A stretch of DNA of 64,000 nucleotides from Rubrivivax sp. (GCA_018780805.1 JADMJD010000027.1:1-64000); one strand, 5' to 3'. Shown: positions 1 to 8,613, counted from the first letter of the stretch. Numbers and translations are program-made. The notes: a model not told the origin generated them from the sequence alone.

Positions 1-89
1 AGGTGGTGGTGGTGAACGACAAGTTCGGCATCCGCCTGACCGACATCGTGACCCCCAGCGAGCGCATGCGGCGCCTGTCGAAGACATGA
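1..89 (+). CDS. fliN: Flagellar motor switch protein FliN, C-terminal end (partial)
   Basis: Only the last 28 residues are inside the window; the 5' part lies off the left edge. The tail reads IRLTDIVTPSERMRRLSKT, which matches the conserved C-terminal end of FliN, the C-ring component that binds CheY-phosphate and helps set rotation direction. Its place directly upstream of fliO, fliP, fliQ and fliR is the standard flagellar order and supports the call. The stop codon is at 87-89. A copy of a dispersed repeat fills the gap to fliO. Confidence 0.85.
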   Translation, partial: VVVVNDKFGIRLTDIVTPSERMRRLSKT

Positions 90-97
90 GCACCACA

Positions 98-159
98 CGG
101 CCGTTCCGAAGGTGCTCACCCCCCCTCGCGGGGACGACGCGCAGCGTCAAGGGGGCTCA
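98..159 (+). repeat. Dispersed extragenic repeat, copy A
   Basis: This roughly 60-bp GC-rich segment fills the whole fliN-fliO gap. It shares a pattern with two other copies in the window: a GGCCG block, a CGAAGG block, a C-run facing a G-run, a GCAGCG core and a final GGGGG tract before CTCA or TTCAT. Opposed C and G tracts would fold into a hairpin in RNA. This copy is the most diverged of the three. Its final GGGGG tract also serves as the likely ribosome binding site of fliO. Confidence 0.6.
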
Positions 160-519
160 ATGAGCACCACTTCTCTCACACCGCTGCTGTGGTTCGTCGG
201 CGTGATCTGCCTGATCCCGCTGCTGCTGTGGATGGTCAAGCGCAGCCCCATGGGCAGCAGCCTGAGCAACGGCCCGGTGCGCCAGGTGGGTGTGCTGCCG
301 CTGTCGCCGTCGCAGCGCCTGGTGACGGTGGAAGTGGGCCAGGGTGAAGACCGGCTCTGGCTGGTGCTGGGCGTCACGCCCAACAGCATCAACACCCTGC
401 ACACGATGGCGCCGCACACGGCGGTGCCTGGCGGGCTGCCCACCGGCGGGGCCACGCCACAGACCACCTTTGCGCAGCTGCTGCAGCGCATGCAAGGCCG
501 GGGGCCCGATGCGCGCTGA
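160..519 (+). CDS. fliO: Flagellar biosynthetic protein FliO
   Basis: This 119-residue protein has one N-terminal membrane segment (about residues 7-25) and a small cytoplasmic domain containing [21 protein letters not shown], cut here to its core [10 protein letters not shown], typical of FliO. FliO assists assembly of the FliP pore of the flagellar export gate. The start is ATG 160, preceded by a purine-rich AAGGGGG site; an upstream in-frame ATG at 112 would translate the repeat element and is unlikely. The gene overlaps fliP by 11 bases. FliO is poorly conserved, so the call leans on position as well as topology. Confidence 0.85.
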   Translation: MSTTSLTPLLWFVGVICLIPLLLWMVKRSPMGSSLSNGPVRQVGVLPLSPSQRLVTVEVGQGEDRLWLVLGVTPNSINTLHTMAPHTAVPGGLPTGGATPQTTFAQLLQRMQGRGPDAR

Positions 520-1276
520 CCTGATTCGATCAGCCCTCGCCTTGTCGGTGTTGTCGGCCCTTTCTGCAGGCGCTTTAGCCCAGGGCACGCCCGGCGTGCC
601 TGGCAACAGCCTGCCGCTGATGGTGGGCCAGGGCGCGGGTGGCACCACGTACTCGGTGCCGATCCAGACCCTGCTGTTTTTCACCGCCCTGTCCTTCCTG
701 CCGGCGCTGATGCTGATGATGACGGGCTTCACCCGCATCGTCATCGTGCTGTCGCTGCTGCGCCAGGCCATGGGCACACCGGCGGCACCGCCCAACCAGG
801 TGCTGATCGGGCTGAGCCTGTTCCTGACCTTCTTCGTGATGTCGCCCACCTTCGACCGCGTCTACGAGCAGGCCTACGCCCCGTTTGCGGCCAACCAGAT
901 CGCCTTCGACGAAGCGCTCAAGCGTGGCGAGGTGCCGATGCGCGAGTTCATGCTGAAGCAGACGCGCCAGGGTGACGTGCAGCTGTTTTCCAAGATGGCC
1001 AAGCTGCCAGCGGACATCAAACCGGAGCAGGTGCCGCTGCGGGTGCTGGTGCCGGCCTTCGTGACCAGCGAGCTGAAGAGTGCGTTCCAGATCGGCTTCC
1101 TGATCTTCGTGCCCTTCCTGATCATCGACATGATCGTCGCCAGCGTGCTGATGAGCCTGGGCATGATGATGTTGTCGCCGGTGCTGGTGGCCCTGCCCTT
1201 CAAGCTGATGCTGTTTGTGCTGGCCGATGGCTGGAACCTGCTGCTGGGCTCGTTGGCGGCATCCTTCGCGCAATAG
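509..1276 (+). CDS. fliP: Flagellar biosynthetic protein FliP
   Basis: The product has 255 residues with a cleavable signal peptide (residues 1 to about 25, ending ALAQ). Membrane segments include [20 protein letters not shown] and, near the C-terminus, [20 protein letters not shown]. The conserved [14 protein letters not shown] stretch and the C-terminal MLFVLADGW block are diagnostic. FliP forms the pentameric core of the flagellar type III export gate with FliQ and FliR in the inner membrane. The start ATG 509 lies inside the end of fliO, implying translational coupling. The length matches the family. Confidence 0.97.
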   Translation: MRADLIRSALALSVLSALSAGALAQGTPGVPGNSLPLMVGQGAGGTTYSVPIQTLLFFTALSFLPALMLMMTGFTRIVIVLSLLRQAMGTPAAPPNQVLIGLSLFLTFFVMSPTFDRVYEQAYAPFAANQIAFDEALKRGEVPMREFMLKQTRQGDVQLFSKMAKLPADIKPEQVPLRVLVPAFVTSELKSAFQIGFLIFVPFLIIDMIVASVLMSLGMMMLSPVLVALPFKLMLFVLADGWNLLLGSLAASFAQ

Positions 1277-1283
1277 GACAGCG

Positions 1284-1553
1284 ATGGACAGCCAACAGGT
1301 TTTCACGCTCGGCCAGCAGGGCCTGATGGTGCTGCTGACGGTCTCGGCGCCGATGCTGGTGATCGTGCTCGTGGTCGGCTTGCTGGTCAGCATCTTCCAG
1401 GCCGCGACGCAGATCAGCGAAGCCACGCTGAGCTTCGTGCCCAAGATCATCGCCGCCGTGGCGGTGATGGCCCTGCTCGGCCCCTGGATGATGAGCACGC
1501 TGGTGGAGTACCTGCGTGAGACGCTGATGATGATCCCCGGCGCGGTGGGCTGA
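1284..1553 (+). CDS. fliQ: Flagellar biosynthetic protein FliQ
   Basis: This 89-residue protein has two hydrophobic segments (about residues 15-40 and 52-75) and the conserved VGLLVSIFQAATQISE loop followed by LSFVPKI. FliQ subunits wrap the FliP/FliR pore of the flagellar export gate. It starts at ATG 1284, seven bases after fliP, and precedes fliR by 17 bases, so the four genes form one transcription unit. The size is exactly that expected for FliQ. Confidence 0.97.
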   Translation: MDSQQVFTLGQQGLMVLLTVSAPMLVIVLVVGLLVSIFQAATQISEATLSFVPKIIAAVAVMALLGPWMMSTLVEYLRETLMMIPGAVG

Positions 1554-1570
1554 TCGGGTCAACAACGGCC

Positions 1571-2332
1571 ATGGTCGAGATCGCCGAAGCCCAGATCCTG
1601 GCGTGGATCACGCCCGTGCTGTGGCCCTTCCTGCGCACGCTGGCGATGTTCACGGCACTGCCGGTGCTGGGCACACGCACCGTACCGGCACGCGTGCGGG
1701 TGGCGCTGTCGGCGCTGGTGGCGCTGGCCTCGCAGGCCAGCCTGCCGCCGATGCCGGTGGTGCCGCTGGATTCACCGTTGGCCTTTTTGCTGGTGGTGCA
1801 ACAGGTGGTGATCGGCCTGTGCGTGGGTTTTGCCGTGCGGGTGGTGTTTGCCGCGGTGGAATTCGCCGGCGAGCTGGTCGGCCTGCAGATGGGCTTGAAC
1901 TTCGCCGGTTTTTTCGACCCGGCCACCGCCTCGACCAGCACGGCGCTGAGCCGCTTCTACGGCACCATGGTGGCCTGGCTGTTTGTCGTCATCAACGGCC
2001 ACCTGCTGGTGCTGGCCGCGCTGCTGCAGAGTTTCGAGACCTTTCCGGTCGGCCCGGAGCCCATGGGTTTCCTGCGCGCCACGCTGCCCCACCAGTGGGG
2101 GGCCGAGATCTTCATGACCGGGCTGTGGATCGCCGTGCCGATGGTGGCGATGCTGCTGTTCGTGAACCTGGTGCTGGGCGTGATCTCGCGCGTGGCGGCG
2201 CAGATCAACATCTTTGCCGTCGGGTTCCCGATCACGGTGTCCGTCGGCCTGATCGGCACCCTGGTGACGCTGCCCCTGTTGCAGACCCCGTTCACGATGG
2301 CGCTGGAGCGTCTGCTGGTCGTTTTCCGCTGA
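1571..2332 (+). CDS. fliR: Flagellar biosynthetic protein FliR
   Basis: The 253-residue integral membrane protein has about six hydrophobic segments. It carries the FliR-type blocks GFAVRVVFAAVEFAGELVG, GLNFAGFFDPA and the C-terminal VNLVLGVISRVAAQINIFAVG. FliR completes the FliPQR export channel and contacts FlhB. The start ATG 1571 follows fliQ closely. It is the last gene of the flagellar block here; an unrelated TonB operon begins after a 205-base gap that carries operator-like repeats. Confidence 0.96.
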   Translation: MVEIAEAQILAWITPVLWPFLRTLAMFTALPVLGTRTVPARVRVALSALVALASQASLPPMPVVPLDSPLAFLLVVQQVVIGLCVGFAVRVVFAAVEFAGELVGLQMGLNFAGFFDPATASTSTALSRFYGTMVAWLFVVINGHLLVLAALLQSFETFPVGPEPMGFLRATLPHQWGAEIFMTGLWIAVPMVAMLLFVNLVLGVISRVAAQINIFAVGFPITVSVGLIGTLVTLPLLQTPFTMALERLLVVFR

Positions 2333-2348
2333 TCCCGAGGAAGCGGAG

Positions 2349-2388
2349 TTACAAGCCGATTACAGTTTTCTCTGTAAGTAAATTACAG
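2349..2388. promoter_or_regulatory. HexR-like palindrome with extra TTACA half-sites upstream of the tonB operon
   Basis: The gap between fliR and tonB contains TTACA at 2349-2353 and 2360-2364, then the inverted repeat CTGTAAGTAAATTACAG at 2372-2388. The central 15-mer TGTAAGTAAATTACA closely resembles the TGTAA-N5-TTACA type of site described for HexR, an RpiR-family repressor of sugar catabolism. A similar but less perfect site lies in the edd promoter of this window. The regulator itself is not in the window, so the assignment is by pattern only. Confidence 0.45.
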
Positions 2389-2537
2389 GGTTAGACCTCC
2401 CCCGTCGATAGGTGATGCCCCAAGCCGGGGCACTGCCAAGCCCGGCTATAGTTTGCGCCTTCACGGCACCGGCAGAGTGCCGTCCCCGACAGCAGCGGCC
2501 CGCTTCTTGCAAAGAGACGGGCTACTGGAGGAAGTGA

Positions 2538-3227
2538 GTGGATTACGCCCAGCAGCAGAGAAACCCCGGCAAACACACGGTCGGCATAGGCATCGTCATC
2601 GCGATGCACTTGCTGCTCGCGTGGGCCCTGGTCAGCGGCCTGGCCCGCAAGATGGTGGATGTCATCAAGGCCCCCATCGAGACCAAGATCATCGAGGAGG
2701 TGCAGCCCCCGCCGCCGCCGCCGCCCGAGAACCTGCCGCCCCCGCCCAAGTTCGCCCCGCCCCCGCCGTCCTTCGTGCCGCCGCCCGAGGTGGTGGTGAA
2801 CAACCCGCCGCCCGCGCCGACCATCACCGTCACGCGCGATGTGCCGCCGCCGGCGCCGCCGGTGAGCATCGCGCCGGCCGGGCCCCCGGGACCACCAGCG
2901 GTGGCGGCGCCGCCCGCACCGAAGCGCGCGCCTACGCCCTTCATCGGCAACGCGGGTGATTGCGCGCCGAAGAGCGAGGACTACCCCGCCGCTGCAGCAC
3001 GCGCCCAGGCCACCGGGACGACCATCATGCGCTTCACGATCGGCGCTGACGGCAAGATGAACAACGCCGAGGTGGTGCGGTCCGCAGGGTCTTCGCGCGA
3101 GCATCGCTTGCTCGACCGCCTGGCAATCCAGAAATTCAGCGAATGTTCGTTCAAGCCCGGCCTCGACGAAAACGGCAAGCCCGTTGGCGGAACGATGAAC
3201 GTCGAGTTTGTCTGGAAGATCGACTGA
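2538..3227 (+). CDS. TonB-family energy transducer
   Basis: The 229-residue protein has a short cytoplasmic N-terminus, one membrane anchor (about residues 17-36, IGIVIAMHLLLAWALVSGLA), a long proline-rich periplasmic spacer (about 55-130) and a C-terminal domain of TonB fold ending MNVEFVWKID. With ExbB and ExbD it would transmit proton-motive energy to outer-membrane receptors. The start is GTG 2538, placed by the GGAGGAA site just upstream. It heads an operon with exbB and two exbD genes. The C-terminal domain begins with a GDCAPKSEDYPA segment rather than a classic TonB YP motif, so it is best called TonB-like. Confidence 0.88.
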   Translation: MDYAQQQRNPGKHTVGIGIVIAMHLLLAWALVSGLARKMVDVIKAPIETKIIEEVQPPPPPPPENLPPPPKFAPPPPSFVPPPEVVVNNPPPAPTITVTRDVPPPAPPVSIAPAGPPGPPAVAAPPAPKRAPTPFIGNAGDCAPKSEDYPAAAARAQATGTTIMRFTIGADGKMNNAEVVRSAGSSREHRLLDRLAIQKFSECSFKPGLDENGKPVGGTMNVEFVWKID

Positions 3228-3303
3228 GCGGCCCACCTGCCGCCATCCCATTTGTCTTCAGCTGGTGACGGCCACGGGCCGCACCTCATTTGTCGGAGTG
3301 AAC

Positions 3304-4128
3304 ATGTCCATGACCCAGTCCTTGCGTGCCGCCATCGGCGCCGCCCTGATCGCCGCTGCTTCGCTGCTGGCACCCACCCCCGTGCTGGCCCAGGCGGCGT
3401 CCGAGCCGGCCGCAGCGGCCGCGCCTGCGCCCGCCGCCGCGCCGGCTGAGGCCCCGGTCACGCAGGAGGAGATCGTCAACCCGTACAGCCTCGAGTCGAT
3501 GTGGGCCAAGAGCGACGTGATCGCCAAGTCCGTGCTCGTCATCATGGTCATCATGTCCATGGCCAGCTGGTACGTCATCTTCACCAAGCTCTGGGAGCAG
3601 AGCAAGCTGATGAAGAGTGGCGCCAAGGCCACCAAGACCTTCTGGACGGCCGGCACGGTGAAGGCCGGCATCGGCACCCTGGAAGAAGGCAGCGCCTTCC
3701 GCTACATCGCTGAAAGCGGCGTCAAGGCCAGCGAACACCACGAAGGCACGCTGGTCGAGCAGATCGACCTGCACACCTGGGTCTCGATGTCGGTGCAGCG
3801 TGCGATCGACAGCGTCAACAACCGCCTGCAGGACGGCATGGCCGTGCTGGCCACGGTGGGCTCCACCGCGCCGTTCGTCGGCCTGTTCGGCACCGTCTGG
3901 GGCATCTACCACGCGCTGACGGCCATCGGCATCTCCGGCCAGGCGTCCATCGACAAGGTGGCCGGCCCGGTGGGTGAGGCGCTGATCATGACCGCCATCG
4001 GCCTGGCCGTCGCGGTGCCGGCGGTGATGGGCTACAACTGGCTGATCCGCCGCAACAAGAGCGCGATGGAAACCGTGCGCACCTTCGGCTCCGACGTGCA
4101 CAACGTGCTGCTGGCCGGCAAGAAGTGA
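3304..4128 (+). CDS. exbB: ExbB/TolQ-type proton channel subunit
   Basis: The 274-residue protein has an N-terminal hydrophobic signal-like segment (ends VLAQA, about residue 30) and an Ala/Pro-rich linker. The MotA/TolQ/ExbB domain follows, with membrane segments near residues 76-95, about 180-200 and about 225-245. The signature VGSTAPFVGLFGTVWGIYHAL and the EALIMTAIGLAVAVPAV segment are clear. It forms the pentameric stator that energises TonB. The N-terminal extension is common in ExbB proteins paired with two ExbD. ATG 3304 is chosen because GGAG lies five bases upstream; an in-frame GTG at 3298 would bury that site. Confidence 0.94.
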   Translation: MSMTQSLRAAIGAALIAAASLLAPTPVLAQAASEPAAAAAPAPAAAPAEAPVTQEEIVNPYSLESMWAKSDVIAKSVLVIMVIMSMASWYVIFTKLWEQSKLMKSGAKATKTFWTAGTVKAGIGTLEEGSAFRYIAESGVKASEHHEGTLVEQIDLHTWVSMSVQRAIDSVNNRLQDGMAVLATVGSTAPFVGLFGTVWGIYHALTAIGISGQASIDKVAGPVGEALIMTAIGLAVAVPAVMGYNWLIRRNKSAMETVRTFGSDVHNVLLAGKK

Positions 4129-4156
4129 GTCTGTCAGGCGCTGACAGGAGCACACC

Positions 4157-4588
4157 ATGTCGATGAACGTCGGCTCTGCCGAAGAAGGCGAAGAGAGCTT
4201 CAACTCCACCATCAACACCACGCCGCTGGTGGACGTGATGCTGGTGCTGTTGATCATCTTCCTGATCACGATCCCGGTGGTCACGCAGTCGATCGCGCTG
4301 CAGTTGCCCAAGGAGCGCAACCTCCCGACGCAGACCAAACCCGAGAACATCGTGATCGCGGTCAACCGCGAGGGTGACATCCACTGGGGCATGCAGCCGG
4401 TGCCCAGCATCGAGGCCCTGGTCGACCGGCTGAAGGTCGAGGCGGTGAAGGAACCGCAGCCCGAGGTGCACATCCGGGGCGACCTGCAGGTCCGCTACGA
4501 GGCCGTGGGCCGTGTGGTCGTGGCCTGCCAGCGCGCGGGCATCGCCAAGGTCGGCTTCATCACCGAGCCACCTGCGCGTGGCCAGTGA
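4157..4588 (+). CDS. exbD: ExbD/TolR biopolymer transport protein, copy 1
   Basis: This 143-residue protein has the ExbD layout: a short cytoplasmic tail, one membrane helix (about residues 26-46) containing the essential Asp in NTTPLVDVMLVLLIIFLIT, and a periplasmic domain. The membrane Asp is the proton-conducting residue of the ExbB-ExbD channel. It is 28 bases after exbB and 21 bases before a second exbD. Compared with copy 2 the periplasmic domain differs (QLPKERNLPTQTKPENIVIA), so the two are paralogues rather than a recent duplication. Confidence 0.94.
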   Translation: MSMNVGSAEEGEESFNSTINTTPLVDVMLVLLIIFLITIPVVTQSIALQLPKERNLPTQTKPENIVIAVNREGDIHWGMQPVPSIEALVDRLKVEAVKEPQPEVHIRGDLQVRYEAVGRVVVACQRAGIAKVGFITEPPARGQ

Positions 4589-4609
4589 GCCGGTAAAAGG
4601 AGTTCCACA

Positions 4610-5035
4610 ATGTCTATGAATGTTGGCGGCGAAGGCGGCGAAGACGAGGTGTTGGTCGACATCAACACCACGCCGCTGATCGACGTGATGCTGGTGCTGT
4701 TGATCATGTTCATCATCACGATCCCGGTGCAGACACACGCGGTCAAGATGAACATGCCCATCGGCCCGTCCAGCCCGCCCCCCAAACCGCCGGAGATCAT
4801 CCGCATCGACGTCGATTTCGACGGCCGCATCGGCTGGAACGGCGAGGTCGTGCCCGACCGTGGCACGCTGGAAGGCAAGCTGCTGGCCGTGGCGGCCATG
4901 CCCGACCAGCCCGAGGTGCACCTGCGCCCGAACAAGCTGGTGCAGTACGAAACCGTGGCAATGATCATGGCCTCGGCCCAGCGCCTGGGCGTCACCAAGA
5001 TCGGCCTGGTGGGCAACGAACAGTTCATGAACTGA
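4610..5035 (+). CDS. exbD: ExbD/TolR biopolymer transport protein, copy 2
   Basis: This 141-residue paralogue of the preceding gene also has the N-terminal membrane helix with the conserved Asp (INTTPLIDVMLVLLIMFIIT) and a periplasmic domain with EVHLRPNKLVQYETVA. A strong AAAGGAG ribosome binding site precedes ATG 4610. ExbB-ExbD1-ExbD2 arrays are known in other Proteobacteria, where the second ExbD can have a specialised role. A good intrinsic terminator follows, ending the operon. Confidence 0.94.
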   Translation: MSMNVGGEGGEDEVLVDINTTPLIDVMLVLLIMFIITIPVQTHAVKMNMPIGPSSPPPKPPEIIRIDVDFDGRIGWNGEVVPDRGTLEGKLLAVAAMPDQPEVHLRPNKLVQYETVAMIMASAQRLGVTKIGLVGNEQFMN

Positions 5036-5052
5036 ACTTTCACCACCGCAAG

Positions 5053-5092
5053 GGGGTCGGTCCGAGAGCAACGGCCGACCCCGTTTTGTTTT
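5053..5092 (+). terminator. Rho-independent terminator after exbD2
   Basis: An eight-base GC stem (GGGGTCGG at 5053-5060 with CCGACCCC at 5075-5082) is followed directly by GTTTTGTTTT. It lies 17 bases after the exbD2 stop and separates the TonB operon from the next gene. Confidence 0.85.
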
Positions 5093-5114
5093 GTGAAGAC
5101 CAGGAAGCTGACCG

Positions 5115-6314
5115 ATGAAGAACCTGCGCACCCTTGTCCTGGCCCTGGCCACCGCCGGCCTGTTGACCACCGCCCTCGCCCAGGGCCTGCGCCCCGAAGT
5201 GGGCAAACCTCTGCAGCAAGCTGGTGAACTGCTGAAAGCCGGCAAGGGCAAGGAAGCGATGGCCAAGGTGCGCGAAGCCGAGGCCGTGCCCAACCGCACG
5301 CCGGCCGAACAGCTGACCATCGACCGCATGAAGGGTGCCGCCGCCCAGCGCGCCGGCGACAACGCCACCGCGGTGCAGGCGCTGGAAGCGGTGTTCAACA
5401 AGGTCACGGGCGCCGAGCAGGCGCAGACCGCGGAACAGCTCGCCTTTGCCTACTCGCAGCTGCGCGACTGGGCCAAATCTCAGCAATGGGCCAGCAAGGC
5501 CCAGCAACTGGGCAGCAACAGCGCCCAGCTCAAGCAGCTGGTGACTTACCTGCAATCGCAGTCGGGGGACTACGGCGCCATCGCCAAGGACGCCGCCGCC
5601 GCCATCGCCGCCGCCGAGCAGGCTGGACGCCGCCCTGAAGAAGGTGATCTGCTGCGCCTGGCCGACGCGCAGCAGCGCAGCAACCAGAGCGCGGGTTACA
5701 TCAACACGCTGGAAAAGCTGCTCGCCAACTACCCGAAGAAGGATTACTGGTCGGCCTACCTGGGCCGCCTGACCCGCAAGCCGGGTTTTGCGCAGCGCCT
5801 GGGCCTGGACGTGATGCGCCTGCGCCTGGCCAGCGGCACGCTGGAAAAAACCGACGACTTCATGGAGATGGCCCAGCTTGCCATCCAGGCCGGCCACCCG
5901 GCCGAAGGCGTGGACATCGTCGAAAAGGGTTTTGCCGCCAAGGCCCTGGGGGTCGGCCCCGAGGCCGAGCGCCATGGCCGCCTGAAAGACCTGGCCATCA
6001 AGCGTGCGGCCGAGAAGAAGGCGTCCATCGCCGCCGATGCGGCGGCCGCAGCCGCCGCACCGGAAGGGGATGCGCTGGTCGAGGTGGGTTACAGCTATGT
6101 CACGATGGGCCAGGCCGAGCAAGGCGTGAAGCTGATCGAACAAGGCATCGCCAAGGGCAAGCTCAAGCGTCCGGAAGACGCCAAGCTGCGCCTGGGCATG
6201 GCGCAGATCCAGTCGCCAGCGCTCAAGGCCAAGGGCCTGCAGACCCTGCGCAGCATCAAGGGCACCGATGGCGTGGCCGAAGTCGGCCGGCTGTGGACGG
6301 TCCTGGCCCGCTGA
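5115..6314 (+). CDS. Secreted tetratricopeptide-like repeat protein
   Basis: The 399-residue product has a signal peptide (residues 1-22, TAGLLTTALAQ) and is otherwise helical and alanine-rich. Repeat-like units of TPR character (for example AGELLKAGKGKEAMAKVREAE and AEQGVKLIEQGIAKGKLKRP) occur along the chain. No enzymatic motif is visible. It follows the tonB-exbB-exbD-exbD operon after a terminator, and TPR proteins are often found beside such TonB systems, so a periplasmic scaffold role with TonB is possible but inferred. A terminator hairpin follows at once. Confidence 0.8.
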   Translation: MKNLRTLVLALATAGLLTTALAQGLRPEVGKPLQQAGELLKAGKGKEAMAKVREAEAVPNRTPAEQLTIDRMKGAAAQRAGDNATAVQALEAVFNKVTGAEQAQTAEQLAFAYSQLRDWAKSQQWASKAQQLGSNSAQLKQLVTYLQSQSGDYGAIAKDAAAAIAAAEQAGRRPEEGDLLRLADAQQRSNQSAGYINTLEKLLANYPKKDYWSAYLGRLTRKPGFAQRLGLDVMRLRLASGTLEKTDDFMEMAQLAIQAGHPAEGVDIVEKGFAAKALGVGPEAERHGRLKDLAIKRAAEKKASIAADAAAAAAAPEGDALVEVGYSYVTMGQAEQGVKLIEQGIAKGKLKRPEDAKLRLGMAQIQSPALKAKGLQTLRSIKGTDGVAEVGRLWTVLAR

Positions 6315-6336
6315 TCAGCGGGCCATGGGTGGAACT

Positions 6337-6363
6337 GCCCGCTGATGCAGCGGGCCTTTTTTT
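6337..6363. terminator. Intrinsic terminator between convergent genes
   Basis: GCCCGCTG (6337-6344), a three-base loop and CAGCGGGC (6348-6355) form a perfect stem followed by C and eight T residues. A second CAGCGGGC copy at 6316-6323 could pair with the same strand and act as a competing hairpin. It ends the TPR gene and lies just before the stop of the convergent acyl-CoA dehydrogenase gene. Confidence 0.85.
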
Positions 6364-6365
6364 GA

Positions 6366-7538
6366 TCAACTGCCGGCTGCGGCCTCGGCCAACAGGTCGC
6401 GGCCGATGATCAGGCGCTGCACCTCGGTGGCGCCTTCGTAGATGCGCAGGGCACGGATCTCGCGGTAGAGCGATTCCACCACCGCGCCCACGCGCACCCC
6501 CGTGCCACCGTGCATCTGCAGCGCACGGTCGATGACACGCTGTGCGTTTTCGGTGGCCACCATCTTGGCCATCGCCGCTTCGCGTGTGGTGCGTTGGCCT
6601 TGCACATCACGCTGCCAGGCCGCGCGGTAGGTCAACAACGCGCCGGCATCAATGTCAGCCGCCATGTCGCCCAACGCCGCCTGCGTGAGCTGGAAATCGC
6701 TGAGCTGCTGGCTGAACATGCGGCGCTGCGTGCTGTAGGCCAGCGCTTCGTCCAGCGCGCGGCGCGCAAACCCCAGGGCTGCCGCCGCCACCGAGGCGCG
6801 AAAGATGTCCAGCGTGCGCATCGCGAGCTTGAAACCTTCACCGGCGGTGCCCAGCAGGTGGTGCTTCGGCACGCGGCAGGCTTCGAACTTCAAGCGTGCC
6901 AGCGGGTGCGGCGCGATGACCTCGATGCGTTCTGCGATGCTGAAGCCCGGCGTGCCGGCGTGCACCACGAAGGCCGACAGGCCACGGGTGCCGGGCTGCT
7001 CGCCGGTGCGCGCGAAGACGCAGTAGATGTCGGCAATGCCGCCGTTGGAGATCCAGGTCTTTTCGCCGTCCAGCACCCAGTTGTCGCCGTCGTCCCTCGC
7101 GGTGCAGGCAATGGCGGCCACATCGGAACCGGCACCCGGCTCGGACAGCGCAAAGGCCGTGATGCACTCGCCGCGCGCCACCCGCGGCAGGATCTCGGCC
7201 TGCAGCGCCGGGCTCCCGGCCAGCGTGATGGGGCCGCTGCCCAGGCCCTGCATCGCAAACGCGAAATCGGCCAGGCCGTCGTGCCGGGCCAGGGTTTCAC
7301 GGCAGACCACGAGTGCACGCGAATCCAATGCCGCACGCGCCCCGCCAAAGGCCGCCGGCACGCAGTGGCGCAGCACGCCGGCTTCGCCCAGCTGGCGCAC
7401 CAGGGCGCGGCAGGTGGCGTCGGCATCGTGGTGGTCCAGGCCCTGCAGGTGCTGCGCGCTCCAGGTGTCGAGCTGCTGGGCCAGCGCACGGTGTTCAGCG
7501 TCGAAAAACGGCAGGTCGAGGTGGCCGAGGCGGGACAT
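6366..7538 (-). CDS. Acyl-CoA dehydrogenase
   Basis: The 390-residue protein has the full acyl-CoA dehydrogenase layout: an N-terminal helical domain, the FAD-binding middle region with [14 protein letters not shown] and [14 protein letters not shown], and a C-terminal domain with QMHGGTGV and [15 protein letters not shown]. The Glu of YEGATE is the usual catalytic base. It would oxidise an acyl-CoA to the enoyl-CoA using FAD and electron-transfer flavoprotein; chain specificity cannot be read. The start at 7538 (MSRLGHL) has GGAG upstream; the reading frame is open far beyond this point but without coding character. It is divergent from the MBL hydrolase across a palindrome. Confidence 0.93.
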   Translation of the reverse strand: MSRLGHLDLPFFDAEHRALAQQLDTWSAQHLQGLDHHDADATCRALVRQLGEAGVLRHCVPAAFGGARAALDSRALVVCRETLARHDGLADFAFAMQGLGSGPITLAGSPALQAEILPRVARGECITAFALSEPGAGSDVAAIACTARDDGDNWVLDGEKTWISNGGIADIYCVFARTGEQPGTRGLSAFVVHAGTPGFSIAERIEVIAPHPLARLKFEACRVPKHHLLGTAGEGFKLAMRTLDIFRASVAAAALGFARRALDEALAYSTQRRMFSQQLSDFQLTQAALGDMAADIDAGALLTYRAAWQRDVQGQRTTREAAMAKMVATENAQRVIDRALQMHGGTGVRVGAVVESLYREIRALRIYEGATEVQRLIIGRDLLAEAAAGS

Positions 7539-7587
7539 GGCGGGGCTCCGGAAGGCTGCCGATGGAGACGTGATTGTGGGTCCGATT

Positions 7588-7605
7588 TGCTTTAGTTGTA
7601 AAGCA
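7588..7605. promoter_or_regulatory. Palindromic operator-like site in a divergent gap
   Basis: TGCTTTAGTTGTAAAGCA is an inverted repeat with seven-base arms and a four-base centre. It lies in the 93-base gap between the leftward acyl-CoA dehydrogenase and the rightward MBL hydrolase, where a regulator could control both. No regulator gene is adjacent, so the binding protein is unknown. Confidence 0.5.
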
Positions 7606-7631
7606 TTCGACACCTGCTGGACAATGCCTGA

Positions 7632-8588
7632 ATGCCTGCTTACCCCGATTGGGCCGAAGACCTCGGCCACGGTGTCCATGCCATCGACACCGGTTTCCAC
7701 CGACCGCGTTTTGACGCCGCCTACCTGTTGGTGCACGGCGGCCGAGCGGCCTTCATCGACACCGGCACCAACTTCGCCGTGCCGCGTTTGTTGGGCCTGC
7801 TGGACGCGCTGGGCCTGCCGCGCGACGCGGTCGAGCACGTGATCCCGACCCATGTGCACCTGGACCACGCCGGCGGTGTCGGCCTGCTGATGCAGGCCCT
7901 GCCCCAGGCCACGCTGTGGGTGCACCCCCGCGGTGCGCGCCACCTGATCGACCCGCGCCAGTTGTTCGACGGCGCGCTGGCCGTCTACGGCGCGGCCGAG
8001 ATGGCACGGTCCTATGGCGAGCTGGTGCCGGTGCCCGCTGAGCGCGTGCGGGAGACCGCTGATGGCGACATGATCACACTCGCCGGCCGCCGCATCGAGG
8101 TGGCCCACACGCCCGGCCATGCACGCCACCACCATTGCCTGTGGGACGAGGCCACACGCGGCTGGTTCACCGGCGACACCTTCGGTCTGAGCTACCGCGA
8201 GTTCGACAGCGCACGCGGGCCGTGGATCGTGCCGACCACCACACCGGTGCAGTTCGAACCCGGGCCGCTGCGCGAATCACTGCAGCGCCTGCTGGCGCGC
8301 GCGCCGGACTGCATGTACCTCACACACTATGGCCGTGTGCACGACGTGCCGCGCCTGGGCGCGCTGCTGCTGGGCCTGCTGGACGACATGGTGGCAGTGG
8401 CACAGGCCGTGCCCCTGGGACCGGGCCGGCACGAAGGGCTGAAACACGGCATGCGCGACCTGTTCGGCCGCAGCCTGGCAGCCCACGGCAGCACGCTCGA
8501 CGCTGCCGCGCTGGATCAGTTGCTGGCGATGGACCTGGAGCTCAACGCACAAGGCCTGGCCATCTGGCTGGACCGGGCCGCTCGCTAA
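7632..8588 (+). CDS. MBL-fold metallo-hydrolase
   Basis: This 318-residue cytoplasmic protein is a metallo-beta-lactamase-fold hydrolase. The metal-binding motif [10 protein letters not shown] (His74, His76, Asp78, His79), a later [10 protein letters not shown] histidine, the bridging Asp in FTGDTFG and a final LTHYGRV histidine are all present. The substrate is not evident. It begins a rightward string (SDR, thioredoxin-like, glyoxalase I, PaiB-like) and is divergent from an acyl-CoA dehydrogenase, which hints at thioester or lactone hydrolysis, but this is inference. ATG 7632 gives the expected N-terminus. Confidence 0.9.
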   Translation: MPAYPDWAEDLGHGVHAIDTGFHRPRFDAAYLLVHGGRAAFIDTGTNFAVPRLLGLLDALGLPRDAVEHVIPTHVHLDHAGGVGLLMQALPQATLWVHPRGARHLIDPRQLFDGALAVYGAAEMARSYGELVPVPAERVRETADGDMITLAGRRIEVAHTPGHARHHHCLWDEATRGWFTGDTFGLSYREFDSARGPWIVPTTTPVQFEPGPLRESLQRLLARAPDCMYLTHYGRVHDVPRLGALLLGLLDDMVAVAQAVPLGPGRHEGLKHGMRDLFGRSLAAHGSTLDAAALDQLLAMDLELNAQGLAIWLDRAAR

Positions 8589-8613
8589 ACTCAGCAGCCC
8601 AACAGGAAACACG

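Noticed and set aside
112-159. An upstream ATG that would lengthen FliO by 16 residues
   Set aside because: The extension translates the dispersed repeat; ATG 160 has a suitable ribosome binding site and the conserved N-terminal layout.
2424-2452. A promoter at TATAGT (2447-2452) for the tonB-like gene
   Set aside because: No -35 hexamer is present at a usable distance, so it was not listed as a feature.
2543-2950. A glycine-rich minus-strand frame resembling a PE-PGRS or cell-wall protein
   Set aside because: The glycine runs are the antisense of the proline-rich spacer of the TonB-like protein.
7539-8135. A 199-codon N-terminal extension of the acyl-CoA dehydrogenase
   Set aside because: It is antisense to the MBL hydrolase and crosses the divergent promoter region; the family N-terminus begins at 7538.
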